Shown: one piece after another, positions 9,290-18,323 of the stretch
Numbering within the stretch: the stretch's first letter is position 1
Layout: each line of letters opens with the position of its first letter
Source of the DNA: Allobosea caraganae
GTDB taxonomy: Bacteria > Pseudomonadota > Alphaproteobacteria > Rhizobiales > Beijerinckiaceae
DNA: 64,000 nt
Direction of reading: 5' to 3'
Assembly (NCBI RefSeq): GCF_003351345.1
Contig: NZ_QQTO01000042.1
Location: forward strand, 1 to 64,000
The notes under the pieces: generated by a model
The model's input: the letters and a program-made list of their open reading frames with translations, nothing else
Told to the model about the DNA's origin: nothing
Databases searched by the model: none
Translations under genes and position numbers: made by a program

Positions 9290-10374
9290 TCCGCCTCCTT
9301 ATCGTCGACGATTCCGCCCTGATGCGCAGATTTCTCGGCCGGATCTTCGAGGCCGAGCCCGATTTCGAGATCGCCACCGCGCGCGACGGCGCAGAAGCCT
9401 TGCAGGCAATGTCCGAGTTCCGTCCCCAGGTCGTGACGCTGGATATCGCCATGCCGAACATGGACGGCCTGGCTTGCCTTGACCGCATCATGGTGGAGCA
9501 CCCCTGTCCGGTCGTGATGGTCTCAGCGCTGACCGAGCACGGGGCCGACGAGACCTTGCGTGCGCTTCAGATGGGCGCGGTCGACTTCATTCCGAAGCCG
9601 CAGGGGACGATTTCTTTGCATGCCGAGGAACTCGCGCCTTTGATCGTCGAGCGGATACGCGCTGCGGCCTCGATCAAGGTTCGGACAAGCCGCCGGCTGG
9701 CCGAGCGCGTTCGCTTTCGCGCGGGGCCGCAGACGCCACGCTCGCCTTCAGTCCGCGCTGTGACCAGCTCCTCCCGCACCGACGCTCGTCTGCCCGACGA
9801 CTGCGTGGTGCTGATTGGCGCCTCGACCGGCGGCCCGCCAGCATTGGATGCGGTCCTGTCCGCCCTGCCAGAGGGCTTCGCGTGGCCTATCGTCGTCGCC
9901 CAACATATGCCGGCCGCGTTCACCGGCCCGCTCTCCCGAAGGCTCGACAAGCTCTGTGCGCTCTCAGTCGTCGAGGTGACCGGGCCGACCCCGATCGAAG
10001 CAGGAACGGTGTATATCGGCAGGGGCGATGCCGACGTTCTTCTGACCCGCAGAAACAAGGTGCTCACGGCGATCTCCGCGCCGGCAGACCCCGAGCATCG
10101 TTGGCATCCGAGCGTCGATCGGCTGGTTCGCAGCGCAATCGACAATGTCCCGGCCGAGCGCTTGATCGGCCTCTTGATGACCGGCATGGGCAATGACGGG
10201 GCAGCCGCGATAGCGGAGTTGAGGGCGTTGGGCGGGCATACTATCGCCGAGGCAAAACAGAGCGCCGTGGTCTGGGGCATGCCGGGGGAACTGGTCAAAC
10301 TCGGTGGCGCGGCCGATGTCATCGGGCTGCCTCATATCGGCGGGCGTCTGCTGGAGCTCGCCCAATGGCGATAG
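9286..10374 (+). CDS. cheB: Chemotaxis response regulator / protein-glutamate methylesterase
   Basis: A 362-residue CheB. The receiver domain has VDDS and the phosphoacceptor Asp53 in VTLDIAMPNMDG; the C-terminal methylesterase has the catalytic Ser in GASTGGP, His in AQHMP and Asp in MGNDGA. It removes methyl groups (and deamidates glutamine) on receptor adaptation sites. The GTG start overlaps the CheW stop as GTGA, and its own stop lies inside the cheR start region, so expression is translationally coupled. The partner receptor has glutamate/glutamine-rich helices that could carry adaptation sites. Confidence 0.95.
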   Translation: MIRLLIVDDSALMRRFLGRIFEAEPDFEIATARDGAEALQAMSEFRPQVVTLDIAMPNMDGLACLDRIMVEHPCPVVMVSALTEHGADETLRALQMGAVDFIPKPQGTISLHAEELAPLIVERIRAAASIKVRTSRRLAERVRFRAGPQTPRSPSVRAVTSSSRTDARLPDDCVVLIGASTGGPPALDAVLSALPEGFAWPIVVAQHMPAAFTGPLSRRLDKLCALSVVEVTGPTPIEAGTVYIGRGDADVLLTRRNKVLTAISAPADPEHRWHPSVDRLVRSAIDNVPAERLIGLLMTGMGNDGAAAIAELRALGGHTIAEAKQSAVVWGMPGELVKLGGAADVIGLPHIGGRLLELAQWR

Positions 10375-11213
10375 GCGAAACGCCGCGTTACCTTTCTGCC
10401 GGCGATCTCTTGCGACTCTGTGAGTTCCTGTATCGGCGTACCGGAATGCTATTCGGGGAGACCAAGCGATATTACATTGACCGACGAGTCGCAGACCGCG
10501 TCGCCGCGACGGGAGTGACCTCCTTCGCCTCCTACTTCAACCTGTTGTTGAGTGAACCCGGCGAGGCCGAACGCCTGATCAACAGCTTTACGGTCAACGA
10601 GACCTACTTCTACCGGGAGGAGCACCAGCTCCGCTGTTTGAGCCGCTCCTTGCTTCCCGACCGCATCATTGGCAAGCAACCCGGGGACCGGATCCGGGTA
10701 TGGTCGGTTCCCTGCTCCACGGGGGAAGAGCCATACTCGATCGCCATCTGGTTGCTGGAGAACTGGAACCTCGTCGATGCCTATAATGTCGAGATCGTCG
10801 GCTCTGATATCGACAGCGCGGTGCTGCGAGATGCGGCCTTCGGCGAGTACGGCAAGCGTTCCGTCGCGCGCCTGTCCAGCGAACTCCGGCAGCGCTATTT
10901 CGAGCGCCTAGACGATGATCGCTGGCGCATCATTCAGGATCTGCGCGAGTCGGTGAGCTTCCGCGCGGCCAATCTCATAGACCGCGAGCGGACGGGATCG
11001 GAAGGTGAGTTCGACATCATCTTTTGCCGCAACGTTCTGATCTATTTCGACGACGAATCGCGCCGGCGGACCGTCGACAACCTCTATGACGCGCTCCTTC
11101 CCGGAGGCTATCTCTGCCTGGGGCACACCGAGTCGATGAGCCGGATCTCGAAACGCTTCGAGGTCGCTCGCTTTGATGATGCTATCGTCTATCGCCGCGG
11201 GCGGGAGAACTAA
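10365..11213 (+). CDS. cheR: Chemotaxis protein methyltransferase
   Basis: A 282-residue CheR: N-terminal helical domain with FNLLLSEPGEAERLINSFTVN, conserved NETYFYREEHQ, the S-adenosylmethionine site WSVPCSTGEEPYSIAI, and the late motifs DIIFCRNVLIYFD and LGHTES. It methylates receptor glutamates using S-adenosylmethionine, opposing CheB. The start overlaps cheB by ten bases. No TPR or pentapeptide-tether feature is seen, so it probably recognises the receptor directly. Confidence 0.95.
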   Translation: MAIGETPRYLSAGDLLRLCEFLYRRTGMLFGETKRYYIDRRVADRVAATGVTSFASYFNLLLSEPGEAERLINSFTVNETYFYREEHQLRCLSRSLLPDRIIGKQPGDRIRVWSVPCSTGEEPYSIAIWLLENWNLVDAYNVEIVGSDIDSAVLRDAAFGEYGKRSVARLSSELRQRYFERLDDDRWRIIQDLRESVSFRAANLIDRERTGSEGEFDIIFCRNVLIYFDDESRRRTVDNLYDALLPGGYLCLGHTESMSRISKRFEVARFDDAIVYRRGREN

Positions 11214-13145
11214 GTGGACGACCTGCTGGCCCAGTTCGTGATCGAGGCGACCGAGCTGACGCAACAGGCGGCCGAGGATCTGCTGGCGCTCGACCAAGAG
11301 CCGGGCAATCGCGCTAAGCTCGACAGCGCGTTCCGCGCCATCCACACATTGAAGGGGTCGGTCGGGCTGTTTGACCTTGCCCCGATGCAGAGCGCGCTTC
11401 ACGCTGCCGAGGATGTGCTTGGCGTCGCGATCAAGGACGATGCTGAGCTCGATCCAGCGCGCATTGACCCCATGCTCGCGGTCATCGAATGGATCGATCG
11501 TTGTGTTCAGCAGCTTCGGGGCGTGGGCGTCCTTCCTTCGACGGCGGCGGACGAGGGCGCGAACTTGGTTCTTTCGCTGGCTTCCGGACGAGCCGTCGCG
11601 CCGCTCCCCCCGACGATGACGGGCGGTGCCTTTCCCCAATGGGCAGCGAGATTGTTCGAAGCCCATCCACCAAGTCGGGGCGAGGGAGCCATCGCGCTTC
11701 GGTACGCGCCTGCGCCGGAATGCTTTTTCAACGGCGACGACCCGGTCGCGCTCATGGCCGCCGTGCCAGGGGTCATCTACGCGCAGGTTGTGACCAGGGA
11801 GGACTGGCCGGCCCCGACGAAGCTCGATCCGTTTCGCAGCAATCTTATCTTTGAAGGGATATCCACGGCGAAGCGCGCCGATATCGAGGCGGTATTTCGC
11901 CTCATCCCCGATCAGATCGCGATCGCGCAGGACGCGGCCCCCGCTCCGAGGGAGATTCCGGCGGAAAGCGGAGAGCCCACCGCGCGGACGATACGCGTCG
12001 ATCTCGCGCGCATGGACGATATCGTCGCGCTGGTTGGCGAGCTCGTGACCGCCAAGAACGGAATGTCCGCTCTTGCCGCCCAAGCGGAGGCGCTTGAGGG
12101 CGGCCTCGCGCTATCGCGCAACGTCGCCGCCGCACAGCAGGATCTCGGCCGCCTGATCAACCAGCTTCAGCGTGCTGCGACAGACGTCCGGATGGTACCA
12201 TTGGGCGGTACGTTGCGGCGACTGGCGCGCCTCGCCAGGGAGATTTCCGGGCAGACCGGCAAGCCGTTGCAACTCGACGTCGCGGGCAGCGAGATTGAGG
12301 CGGACAAGACAATCGTCGACGGTCTCTACGAGCCCCTGCTTCATATCATCCGCAATGCCGTCGATCACGGCATCGAACCCGAGGACGAGCGGCAGGTCGC
12401 CGGCAAGCCTGCAAAAGGCATGATCTCGGTCAGCGCCCGACAAGTTGGCCACCGCATCGAGCTTCAGGTCGGCGACGATGGGCGTGGGATCGATCCCGAG
12501 CGCATTCGGTCCGTGGCGCTCGCGCGAGGAATGATTTCGGCTGACGCTGCGGCGACGCTCGCCGAAAAAGATAGTCTCGAGCTCCTGTTCATCCCGGGCT
12601 TTTCGACCTCGGACGCCGTATCGGACCTATCGGGCCGTGGGGTCGGCATGGACGCGGTTCGCGCCGCAGTTCATCGCCTGGGCGGCAAGGTCGCAATCTC
12701 CAGCACGGCGGGGAAAGGAACGACGATCACGCTGTCGCTTCCTACCAGCTTCACGATGAGCCGAGTGATGCTCGTGCATATTGCAGGAGAGCAATACGGC
12801 GTCCCCATGCAGGCGATCGCGGAGACGGTCAAAATCCCTGCACATGCTATTGTCCGCGTTCGATCGGGTGAAGCGTTCGTACTGAGGGATCGGACAATTC
12901 CTATTGTGCGCTTGGGAGACATCCTGGGCCGCGCCGCCGCAGCGCGCTTGGACGAGCTGGTGCTGATTCTCGAACTGGGGACAGCAGTGGTCGGCTTAGT
13001 GGTAGACGGCGTCGGCGAGCGCTTCGAGACGCTGCTTCGCCCGCCCGCCGGCCTGTTGAAGTCGGTAAGCGGTGTCCTTGGAACCACCGTGCAGGGCGAC
13101 GGCCGGATCGTCATGGTACTCGACCTGGAGGCCCTACTGGCATGA
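11214..13145 (+). CDS. cheA: Chemotaxis histidine kinase
   Basis: A 643-residue CheA. The HPt domain has the phosphorylated His44 in AIHTLKGSVG. A dimerisation domain follows (RIRVDLARMDDIVALVGELV region), then the HATPase domain with N box HIIRNAVDHGIEPE, G1 DDGRGIDPE and G2 GRGVGMDAVR, and a C-terminal CheW-like domain. The usual P2 CheY-binding domain is small or absent. The GTG start directly abuts the cheR stop. It phosphorylates CheB and the CheY encoded downstream. Confidence 0.95.
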   Translation: MDDLLAQFVIEATELTQQAAEDLLALDQEPGNRAKLDSAFRAIHTLKGSVGLFDLAPMQSALHAAEDVLGVAIKDDAELDPARIDPMLAVIEWIDRCVQQLRGVGVLPSTAADEGANLVLSLASGRAVAPLPPTMTGGAFPQWAARLFEAHPPSRGEGAIALRYAPAPECFFNGDDPVALMAAVPGVIYAQVVTREDWPAPTKLDPFRSNLIFEGISTAKRADIEAVFRLIPDQIAIAQDAAPAPREIPAESGEPTARTIRVDLARMDDIVALVGELVTAKNGMSALAAQAEALEGGLALSRNVAAAQQDLGRLINQLQRAATDVRMVPLGGTLRRLARLAREISGQTGKPLQLDVAGSEIEADKTIVDGLYEPLLHIIRNAVDHGIEPEDERQVAGKPAKGMISVSARQVGHRIELQVGDDGRGIDPERIRSVALARGMISADAAATLAEKDSLELLFIPGFSTSDAVSDLSGRGVGMDAVRAAVHRLGGKVAISSTAGKGTTITLSLPTSFTMSRVMLVHIAGEQYGVPMQAIAETVKIPAHAIVRVRSGEAFVLRDRTIPIVRLGDILGRAAAARLDELVLILELGTAVVGLVVDGVGERFETLLRPPAGLLKSVSGVLGTTVQGDGRIVMVLDLEALLA

Positions 13146-13399
13146 CGATCACGGTCACCGACCACGAGATCAGGCTGACCGGGCGATGCGGCGTCGATGA
13201 AGCGGAGGCTTTGCTCGCGGCCTTGTCCGAATCTCCGCAGAACCGTGTCGTCCTGGCCGCAGAGCGTATTCACACGGCGCTCTGGCAGGTACTGGTCGCC
13301 TTGCGCCCTTCCGTCCTCGGCGAAGCGCCGGATCGATTCTCGGCCGAGTATATCCTGCCGTTGATCGCTCGAAAGGATGAGCCCGTTGTGAAGACTTGA
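13142..13399 (+). CDS. Small protein of the chemosensory operon, possibly STAS-like
   Basis: An 85-residue protein overlapping the cheA stop as ATGA, so clearly part of the operon. It begins with a short strand pair (MTITVTDHEIRLTGRCGVDE), followed by a helix (AEALLAALSES), a strand (NRVVLAA) and the segment IHTALWQVLVAL, a beta-alpha-beta-alpha order like a cut-down STAS (anti-sigma antagonist) domain. I recall similar small proteins in alternative chemosensory operons of alphaproteobacteria, but I cannot name a characterised homologue. The function is unknown; a partner role with CheA, CheY or CheC is inferred from position only. Confidence 0.65.
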   Translation: MTITVTDHEIRLTGRCGVDEAEALLAALSESPQNRVVLAAERIHTALWQVLVALRPSVLGEAPDRFSAEYILPLIARKDEPVVKT

Positions 13400-13471
13400 T
13401 CGAAGTTCGAAGGTCGCTCCTGCGATAAGGAACAAATATCTCTCCCGAAAATTGCAATCTGGAATCTTCAA

Positions 13472-13855
13472 ATGGCGGTTACAATTATGGTTGTCGACGA
13501 TAGCAAGCTCGCACGCATCGTCGCCGGCAAAACCATCGCGGCGCTTCAGCCCGATTGGATCAGGGTCGAGGCGAGCAATGCGGAAGAGGCGCTCCAACTC
13601 CTTGGAGAACAAAAAATCGATGTCGCGGTCCTCGATTTCAACATGCCTGGCCGCGACGGGCTCGAACTGGCTGCCGACCTGCGCGCATCGCACCCGACCA
13701 TGCCGATCGCGATCATCACGGCCAACATCCAGGATGAGATCATTTCACGCGCCCGGGCAGTCAACGCGACTTTCGTGAGCAAGCCGCTGACTGAGGACGG
13801 TATGTCGGGGTTTCTCGAAGGGGCCGCTTTGCGCCTCAAGCAGGGGCGGGGATGA
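13472..13855 (+). CDS. cheY: CheY-like single-domain response regulator
   Basis: A 127-residue receiver: MVVDDSKLAR acidic pair, phosphoacceptor Asp in VAVLDFNMPGRDGLEL, Thr in IAIITANIQ and Lys in FVSKPLTE. It is the likely phosphate acceptor of CheA. The stop overlaps the start of the CheC gene as ATGA, which ties it to a dedicated phosphatase. It starts 72 bases after the small upstream gene, the only real gap in the operon, so a separate promoter is possible. Confidence 0.9.
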   Translation: MAVTIMVVDDSKLARIVAGKTIAALQPDWIRVEASNAEEALQLLGEQKIDVAVLDFNMPGRDGLELAADLRASHPTMPIAIITANIQDEIISRARAVNATFVSKPLTEDGMSGFLEGAALRLKQGRG

Positions 13856-14487
13856 CCGGAGTTAATATCAGCCTGGATGAGCTTGAACGCGATGCACTGA
13901 CCGAGGTCGTCAATATCGGTGTCAGCCGGGCTGCGTCGAGCTTGCGCAAGATGGTCGGCCGTCAGGTCCTTCTGTCCGTGCCCTCCGTCGAGATCGTCAC
14001 GCAGGCCGCGGCCGCTGCTCTCATCGGACAGCGCGAGAGCGAAGACCTCGTTGCGGTCAAGCAGGAGTTCGAAGGCGCATTTTCAGGACGCGCCCTGCTG
14101 ATCTTTCCGGAAACCAAGAGCCGCGAATTGGCACGCGCTGTCATGGGCGATGAAGCTAGTGCGGAGCAGGTCTCAGAACTGGAAAGCGAAGCGCTTGCCG
14201 AAACCGGCAACGTCATCCTGAATAATTGCCTTGGCACCATGGCCAATATGCTCAAGCAGTCGCTCAAGATGTCTCTGCCGGAAATCATCCGGGGGACCGG
14301 AGAACGGCTTTTCAGCGAGACGGGAGAACCCGACGAGGGCGCGCTCGTTCTGTTTCTTTACATCAATTTTTCGGTTCAGGATCGCAATATTCGTGGCTAC
14401 ATCGCGATGCTGATGGATCTGCCTTCCATGGCGGCTCTAAAGGTTTTGATCGCCGATTTCATTGACCGGGTTACGGAAGATGTCTGA
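13852..14487 (+). CDS. cheC: CheC-family CheY-phosphate phosphatase
   Basis: A 211-residue CheC-type protein with both copies of the phosphatase helix signature (acidic/Ser, Glu, Asn): ERDALTEVVNIGVSRAA near residue 12 and ESEALAETGNVILNNCLG near residue 106. The two helices insert into CheY-P and hydrolyse the aspartyl phosphate. CheC is typical of Firmicutes, archaea and Thermotoga and less usual in alphaproteobacterial flagellar systems, which mostly use a second CheY as a sink. Translationally coupled to cheY, and it overlaps the hybrid kinase gene downstream by eight bases. Confidence 0.85.
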   Translation: MTGVNISLDELERDALTEVVNIGVSRAASSLRKMVGRQVLLSVPSVEIVTQAAAAALIGQRESEDLVAVKQEFEGAFSGRALLIFPETKSRELARAVMGDEASAEQVSELESEALAETGNVILNNCLGTMANMLKQSLKMSLPEIIRGTGERLFSETGEPDEGALVLFLYINFSVQDRNIRGYIAMLMDLPSMAALKVLIADFIDRVTEDV

Positions 14488-16903
14488 GGTTGAAAGACCT
14501 GATCGCGATGGCAATGGCGCGGGCGAAACGAGCGACCGGCTCGCTGCCGAGCTCGCACGTCTCAGATCGGATATCCGCGATGCGGAGCATCGCCTACACC
14601 TTACGCTGGACGCAGCAGGCGCGACCGGCGGATGGGTATGGGACATCCCCAACAAGGTATTGACCGGCGACGCGCGCTTCGCTGCGCTGACGTCACAGGA
14701 TCCCGCGGAAATGGTGCGGGGCGTCCCGACCAGCCGGTTCTTCGCCAACATCGCCGCTGATGATCAAAAACGAATCCGCCTCGCGGTTGCCGGCATCCTT
14801 GCCGGAGCGGAGGTGTTCTCGAAGGACTATCGCCTGGTCAAGGGTGACGGGACGATGCGCTGGGTCCATGCCAGCGGCAAAGCGATCCTGTCTCAGGATG
14901 ATTTGCCCCTCAAATTCATCGGCGACCTTGTCGACATTACGGAGCAGAAGCGTGTCCAGGAACAGCTCCGCATCGCGCAATCCGCCGGCGCGATCGGGAC
15001 CTTCGAGCACGCGCGAGGCTTTGGGACTGTAACGGTCTCGGAACAGTTCTGCCGGTTGCTCGGCCTGCACCCGACCCGTATCCTGCCTGTCGCGACCGTC
15101 AATCAATTGGTTCACCCAGCGGATCGCCCGATCATCGAGCCGATCCTGCCGGAGCAGCCGAGACCCGATTCCAATATCGAGTTCCGCATTACCCGCGCTG
15201 ACACCGGGGAACACCGATGGCTCACCCGTCGCGGCGAGTATGTCCGCGATCTCTCCGGGCCGGGCCTGCGCTACATCGGCGTCGCTTATGACATAACCGC
15301 TTCGAAACTGAACGAGGAGAGGCTGAAGCGCCTCAACGAGGGACTTTCGGAAAGCGTCAAGGAGCGGACACGCGACCGCGACCGCATCTGGCAGAATTCC
15401 CGGGACATGCTGGCGGTCACCGACCAGCACGGGCGCATTCTTGATGCAAATCCAGCTTGGCCGGCCATTCTCGGTATTGAATTTTCGGACCTCGTCGGCA
15501 GGGGCATGTCAGAGCTTGCGTGGCCCGATGACGCCGAGCTCGTCAGGGGAAACTTCGTCGATACTCTGCGCGAAGGCAGCGCGGCGTTCGAGAGCCGCAT
15601 CAAGCACGCGGAAGGTACGCCGCGGTGGGTTTCTTGGACGGCCTCGCGCGAAAGCGAGACGATCTATTTGTACGGGCGACACGTCACGCGGGAGAAGGAG
15701 CAAGAGAGCGCACTGCGTGAAGCGGAAGCGCAATTGCGACAAAGCCAGAAGATGGAGGCGGTCGGGCAGCTCACGGGAGGTATCGCTCATGATTTCAACA
15801 ACATGCTTACCGGCATCATGGGCGCGCTCGACATCATCAAGCGCAGGCTAGCATCGGGCAGGCTCGAGGGCGTCGAGCGTTTCATGGACGCGGCTACAGC
15901 GTCCGCGCAGCGCGCCGCGGGGCTGACTCACAGGTTGCTCGCGTTCTCGCGGCGGCAACCACTCGACCGCAAGCCGGTCGATGTTCGGCAGCTTATCCTC
16001 GACATGCGGGAACTCCTCGACAGAAGCCTCGGGGAACAAGTTGAGTTGCGCGTGCAGCCGTCACCAGACTGCTGGGCCGCGGTCACCGATGCAAACCAGC
16101 TCGAAAACGCATTGCTCAACCTCGCCATCAATGCCCGCGACGCGATGCCCGACGGCGGCCAGCTCAGTATCGAAACCCACAACATCGCGCTTGTCGCCGG
16201 CGAGATGCCGGGCCTTATCATTCAGGGAAAGCAAGATTTCGTCGCGATCACGGTTCGGGACACCGGCGTCGGCATGTCGGCAGAGGTGCTGGAAAAGGTT
16301 TTCGAGCCATTCTTCACGACTAAGCCTATCGGCCAGGGTACCGGACTAGGATTATCCATGGTGTATGGTTTCACCCAGCAGTCGGGGGGCGGGGTCGATA
16401 TCAAAAGCAAGCCCGCCCAAGGGACGGCAATCACACTCTATTTGCCGCGCAGTCCCGCAGAGAGCCAAATCGACGTTCGCCGGGGTTCTCCGGTACCGCA
16501 AGGTGCGGGCGAAAGCGTACTTGTAGTGGAGGACGATTCGTCTGTCCGGCTGCTCGTAGTCGAAGTGCTGAGGGATCTCGGCTACAGCGCTATCGAGGCG
16601 GTTAATGCCGATTTAGCCATAGAAAAGCTTCGCCAGAACGACCATTTCGACCTGATGATCTCAGATGTCGGCTTGCCGGGTATGAACGGGCGGCAATTGG
16701 CCGAAGTGGCACGCGATATTCATCCGGGTCTGAAAGTTCTGTTCATCACAGGCTATGCTGCTAATGCGATCAACAAGAACGAGTTTCTTGCCGACGGTAT
16801 GGATATGATCTCCAAGCCGTTCGACCTTGAGCAACTCGCGCGCAAAATTCGTGAGATGCTTGCGGTGGTCATGAACACGGCCGTTATCGTGCCGGATTCA
16901 TAG
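14480..16903 (+). CDS. PAS-domain hybrid sensor histidine kinase
   Basis: An 807-residue cytoplasmic kinase. A coiled coil leads into PAS (about residues 40-160, HLTLDAAGATGGWVWDI), a second PAS (about 165-285), a short coiled coil, and a third PAS (about 300-400). The HisKA domain has the phosphorylated His in GGIAHDFNNMLTG; the ATPase has N box NLAINARDAMPDGG, DTGVGM and GTGLGLSMVYGF; the C-terminal receiver has VVEDD, MISDVGLPGMNG and KPFDLEQL. No membrane segment. ATG 14480 with an ACGGAAG ribosome site is preferred to an earlier TTG. As last gene of the operon it may feed PAS-sensed signals into the chemosensory system, or CheC/CheY may set its output. Confidence 0.9.
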   Translation: MSEVERPDRDGNGAGETSDRLAAELARLRSDIRDAEHRLHLTLDAAGATGGWVWDIPNKVLTGDARFAALTSQDPAEMVRGVPTSRFFANIAADDQKRIRLAVAGILAGAEVFSKDYRLVKGDGTMRWVHASGKAILSQDDLPLKFIGDLVDITEQKRVQEQLRIAQSAGAIGTFEHARGFGTVTVSEQFCRLLGLHPTRILPVATVNQLVHPADRPIIEPILPEQPRPDSNIEFRITRADTGEHRWLTRRGEYVRDLSGPGLRYIGVAYDITASKLNEERLKRLNEGLSESVKERTRDRDRIWQNSRDMLAVTDQHGRILDANPAWPAILGIEFSDLVGRGMSELAWPDDAELVRGNFVDTLREGSAAFESRIKHAEGTPRWVSWTASRESETIYLYGRHVTREKEQESALREAEAQLRQSQKMEAVGQLTGGIAHDFNNMLTGIMGALDIIKRRLASGRLEGVERFMDAATASAQRAAGLTHRLLAFSRRQPLDRKPVDVRQLILDMRELLDRSLGEQVELRVQPSPDCWAAVTDANQLENALLNLAINARDAMPDGGQLSIETHNIALVAGEMPGLIIQGKQDFVAITVRDTGVGMSAEVLEKVFEPFFTTKPIGQGTGLGLSMVYGFTQQSGGGVDIKSKPAQGTAITLYLPRSPAESQIDVRRGSPVPQGAGESVLVVEDDSSVRLLVVEVLRDLGYSAIEAVNADLAIEKLRQNDHFDLMISDVGLPGMNGRQLAEVARDIHPGLKVLFITGYAANAINKNEFLADGMDMISKPFDLEQLARKIREMLAVVMNTAVIVPDS

Positions 16904-16917
16904 TCGGTTCGGGTCTT

Positions 16918-17234
16918 GATGCCCGCCACTTTTTCGACAGCGGCTTTAAGCCCGGCGCGTACTGCCCAATCCACCGAGTTCGGTTTGACATCCGATAATT
17001 CCGCGATGCGCAACTTGGCTGCTCGAAGGTCTCCGAGACGATGGCGGTCGACGACGTGATGATCGTCCTGAAAGGGCGGCTCTCGGTCTCGGCGAAAAGC
17101 CGAAACGGTCACCGCAGGCCCCGGAGAGATCGTATACATGCCCAAAGGCGAGGCCATGCCCCATCCGATCGCACGACGAGGGGGCGTTAACGGCCTACGT
17201 CACCTATCCACACTGGCGGTCCGCGCACGCCTGA
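16918..17234 (+). pseudogene. Remnant of a cupin-type protein
   Basis: Three frames together give a small beta-barrel protein: FFDSGFKPGAYCPI near the start, VDDVMIVLKGRLSVSA in the middle, then after a shift ETVTAGPGEIVYMPKGEA, and after another shift HDEGALTAYVTYPHWRSAHA with a stop. The glycine-rich PGEIVYMPKGE turn is a cupin second-motif-like sequence, as in EutQ-like or general cupin proteins. At least two frameshifts make it non-functional. The subfamily is uncertain. Confidence 0.5.
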
Positions 17235-17333
17235 ATCTTGATGTTTAGCGGCGCGGATCCCGCTCATCGCGTGATGAGCACAGCGGGTACAGCATCCCGT
17301 TGCTCGGAGCCGGAGGCGCCGGCCGCAATACTT

Positions 17334-17358
17334 GGAACGAGTTCGCGCCGATGACGTT
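17334..17358 (+). promoter_or_regulatory. EcfG-type general stress promoter
   Basis: GGAAC at 17334 and CGTT at 17355, spacer 16. The first good start downstream is the GTG at 17408 with its own AGGAG. Confidence 0.65.
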
Positions 17359-17407
17359 GGGACTACGTCGCGCATTTGCGTCGACGACCGAATTCAGGAG
17401 CGCGCAC

Positions 17408-17593
17408 GTGCCGACGAGCAAGAACCCCGCGAAAGACAGCCTTCGCCAGGAGCAGAAGCAGCAGCGCAGGGACGATCGGGAGACACCTCACGATGAGCAG
17501 CTTCACAAGGCGCTGGAGGACACGTTTCCCGCAAGCGATCCGGTTGCCGCTCAAGTCGCGGTCAAGCCGGGTGCCCCGAAGAAGCGCCAATGA
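17408..17593 (+). CDS. Small hydrophilic protein with a TFPASDP motif
   Basis: A 61-residue charged protein whose C-terminal half reads LHKALEDTFPASDPVA. This motif recurs in short uncharacterised proteins of Rhizobiales and Methylobacteria that I remember as stress-associated. The GTG start is chosen because AGGAG lies seven bases upstream and a perfect stress promoter lies further 5'; a longer open frame from 17300 would overlap the promoter. Mostly disordered by composition (Lys, Gln, Arg, Asp). No function is known to me. Confidence 0.65.
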   Translation: MPTSKNPAKDSLRQEQKQQRRDDRETPHDEQLHKALEDTFPASDPVAAQVAVKPGAPKKRQ

Positions 17594-17895
17594 TCAGGGC
17601 GTCACTTGTCCATCTGGCCGGAATCTGGATTGCGCGCGAGATCGGCGAGGGCAAATATCCGCCGAAATTGGCGGTGCCCTTTGACCTTTCTCATTTCCAG
17701 ACTGCGCACCGCTATCCTGATGGTCGGTGCGCTCAGCTACGCTCTCCACCGGTTGGAGATCGACCGAAGAGCCCGACGCGCGAAGGACGTCACACCAAGG
17801 GCGCCGCGGCCACGGACCCCTAGTCGCCGGGCGCCAAGTGCGACATCCTCGCGGAAGCGCTCGCCAAAATAGCACTGTAGCGTAGCGAGGTTCAA
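17594..17895. other. Stretch without a supported gene
   Basis: Competing short open frames cover this interval on both strands (for example ATG 17590, which overlaps the previous stop) but all have low-complexity Arg/Pro-rich ends and no recognisable domain. Confidence 0.35.
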
Positions 17896-18129
17896 ATGAC
17901 AGCCTTGAGAGACCTGATGTTGGTTGCGTTGGCGGACGGCGGAGAGCACGGCTTGCGCGAAGACCAATTGGCTGCCGCCGTTTGCGCATCTCCCGAGATA
18001 GCCCCTCGCCGGGTGTCGGCGACGTGCGAGATGCTTATGGCTAATGGCGAAATCGAGCGCCGCGGAGAGGGTACAAACGAAATTCCCTACACCTACCATC
18101 TGCCCGAGGGACGGGTGCCGCGGCTGTAG
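17896..18129 (+). CDS. Small protein, possible winged-helix fold
   Basis: A 77-residue protein with a GAGG ribosome site six bases before ATG. The order helix (LRDLMLVALADGG), helix (LREDQLAAAVCA), helix (APRRVSATCEMLMANGEIER) and a final strand-like tail (GTNEIPYTYHL) suits a small winged helix-turn-helix. I cannot assign a family. Neighbours are stress proteins; no promoter of the stress type was found in front of it. Confidence 0.5.
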   Translation: MTALRDLMLVALADGGEHGLREDQLAAAVCASPEIAPRRVSATCEMLMANGEIERRGEGTNEIPYTYHLPEGRVPRL

Positions 18130-18323
18130 ACCAGCGTTGGATAGGGAGCGTCACAAGCCGCTGGCAAGATGACTCCCCTGCCCCGGGGTCGCGATGCAGT
18201 GCAATGCCAGTTCTGGACGACGCGCGAATGCGATCGTCCGCCGAAGCGGTATCTGCATTCGTTAGTTCAAACGAGGACTTTGCCGCTCTCGCGACTCGGC
18301 GCCGCCGCGTGGACGGCTCCAGC

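Noticed and set aside
17590-17823. 77-residue frame overlapping the 17408 gene stop as ATGA
   Set aside because: Coupled start is attractive, but the sequence turns to low-complexity Arg/Pro and shows no fold.
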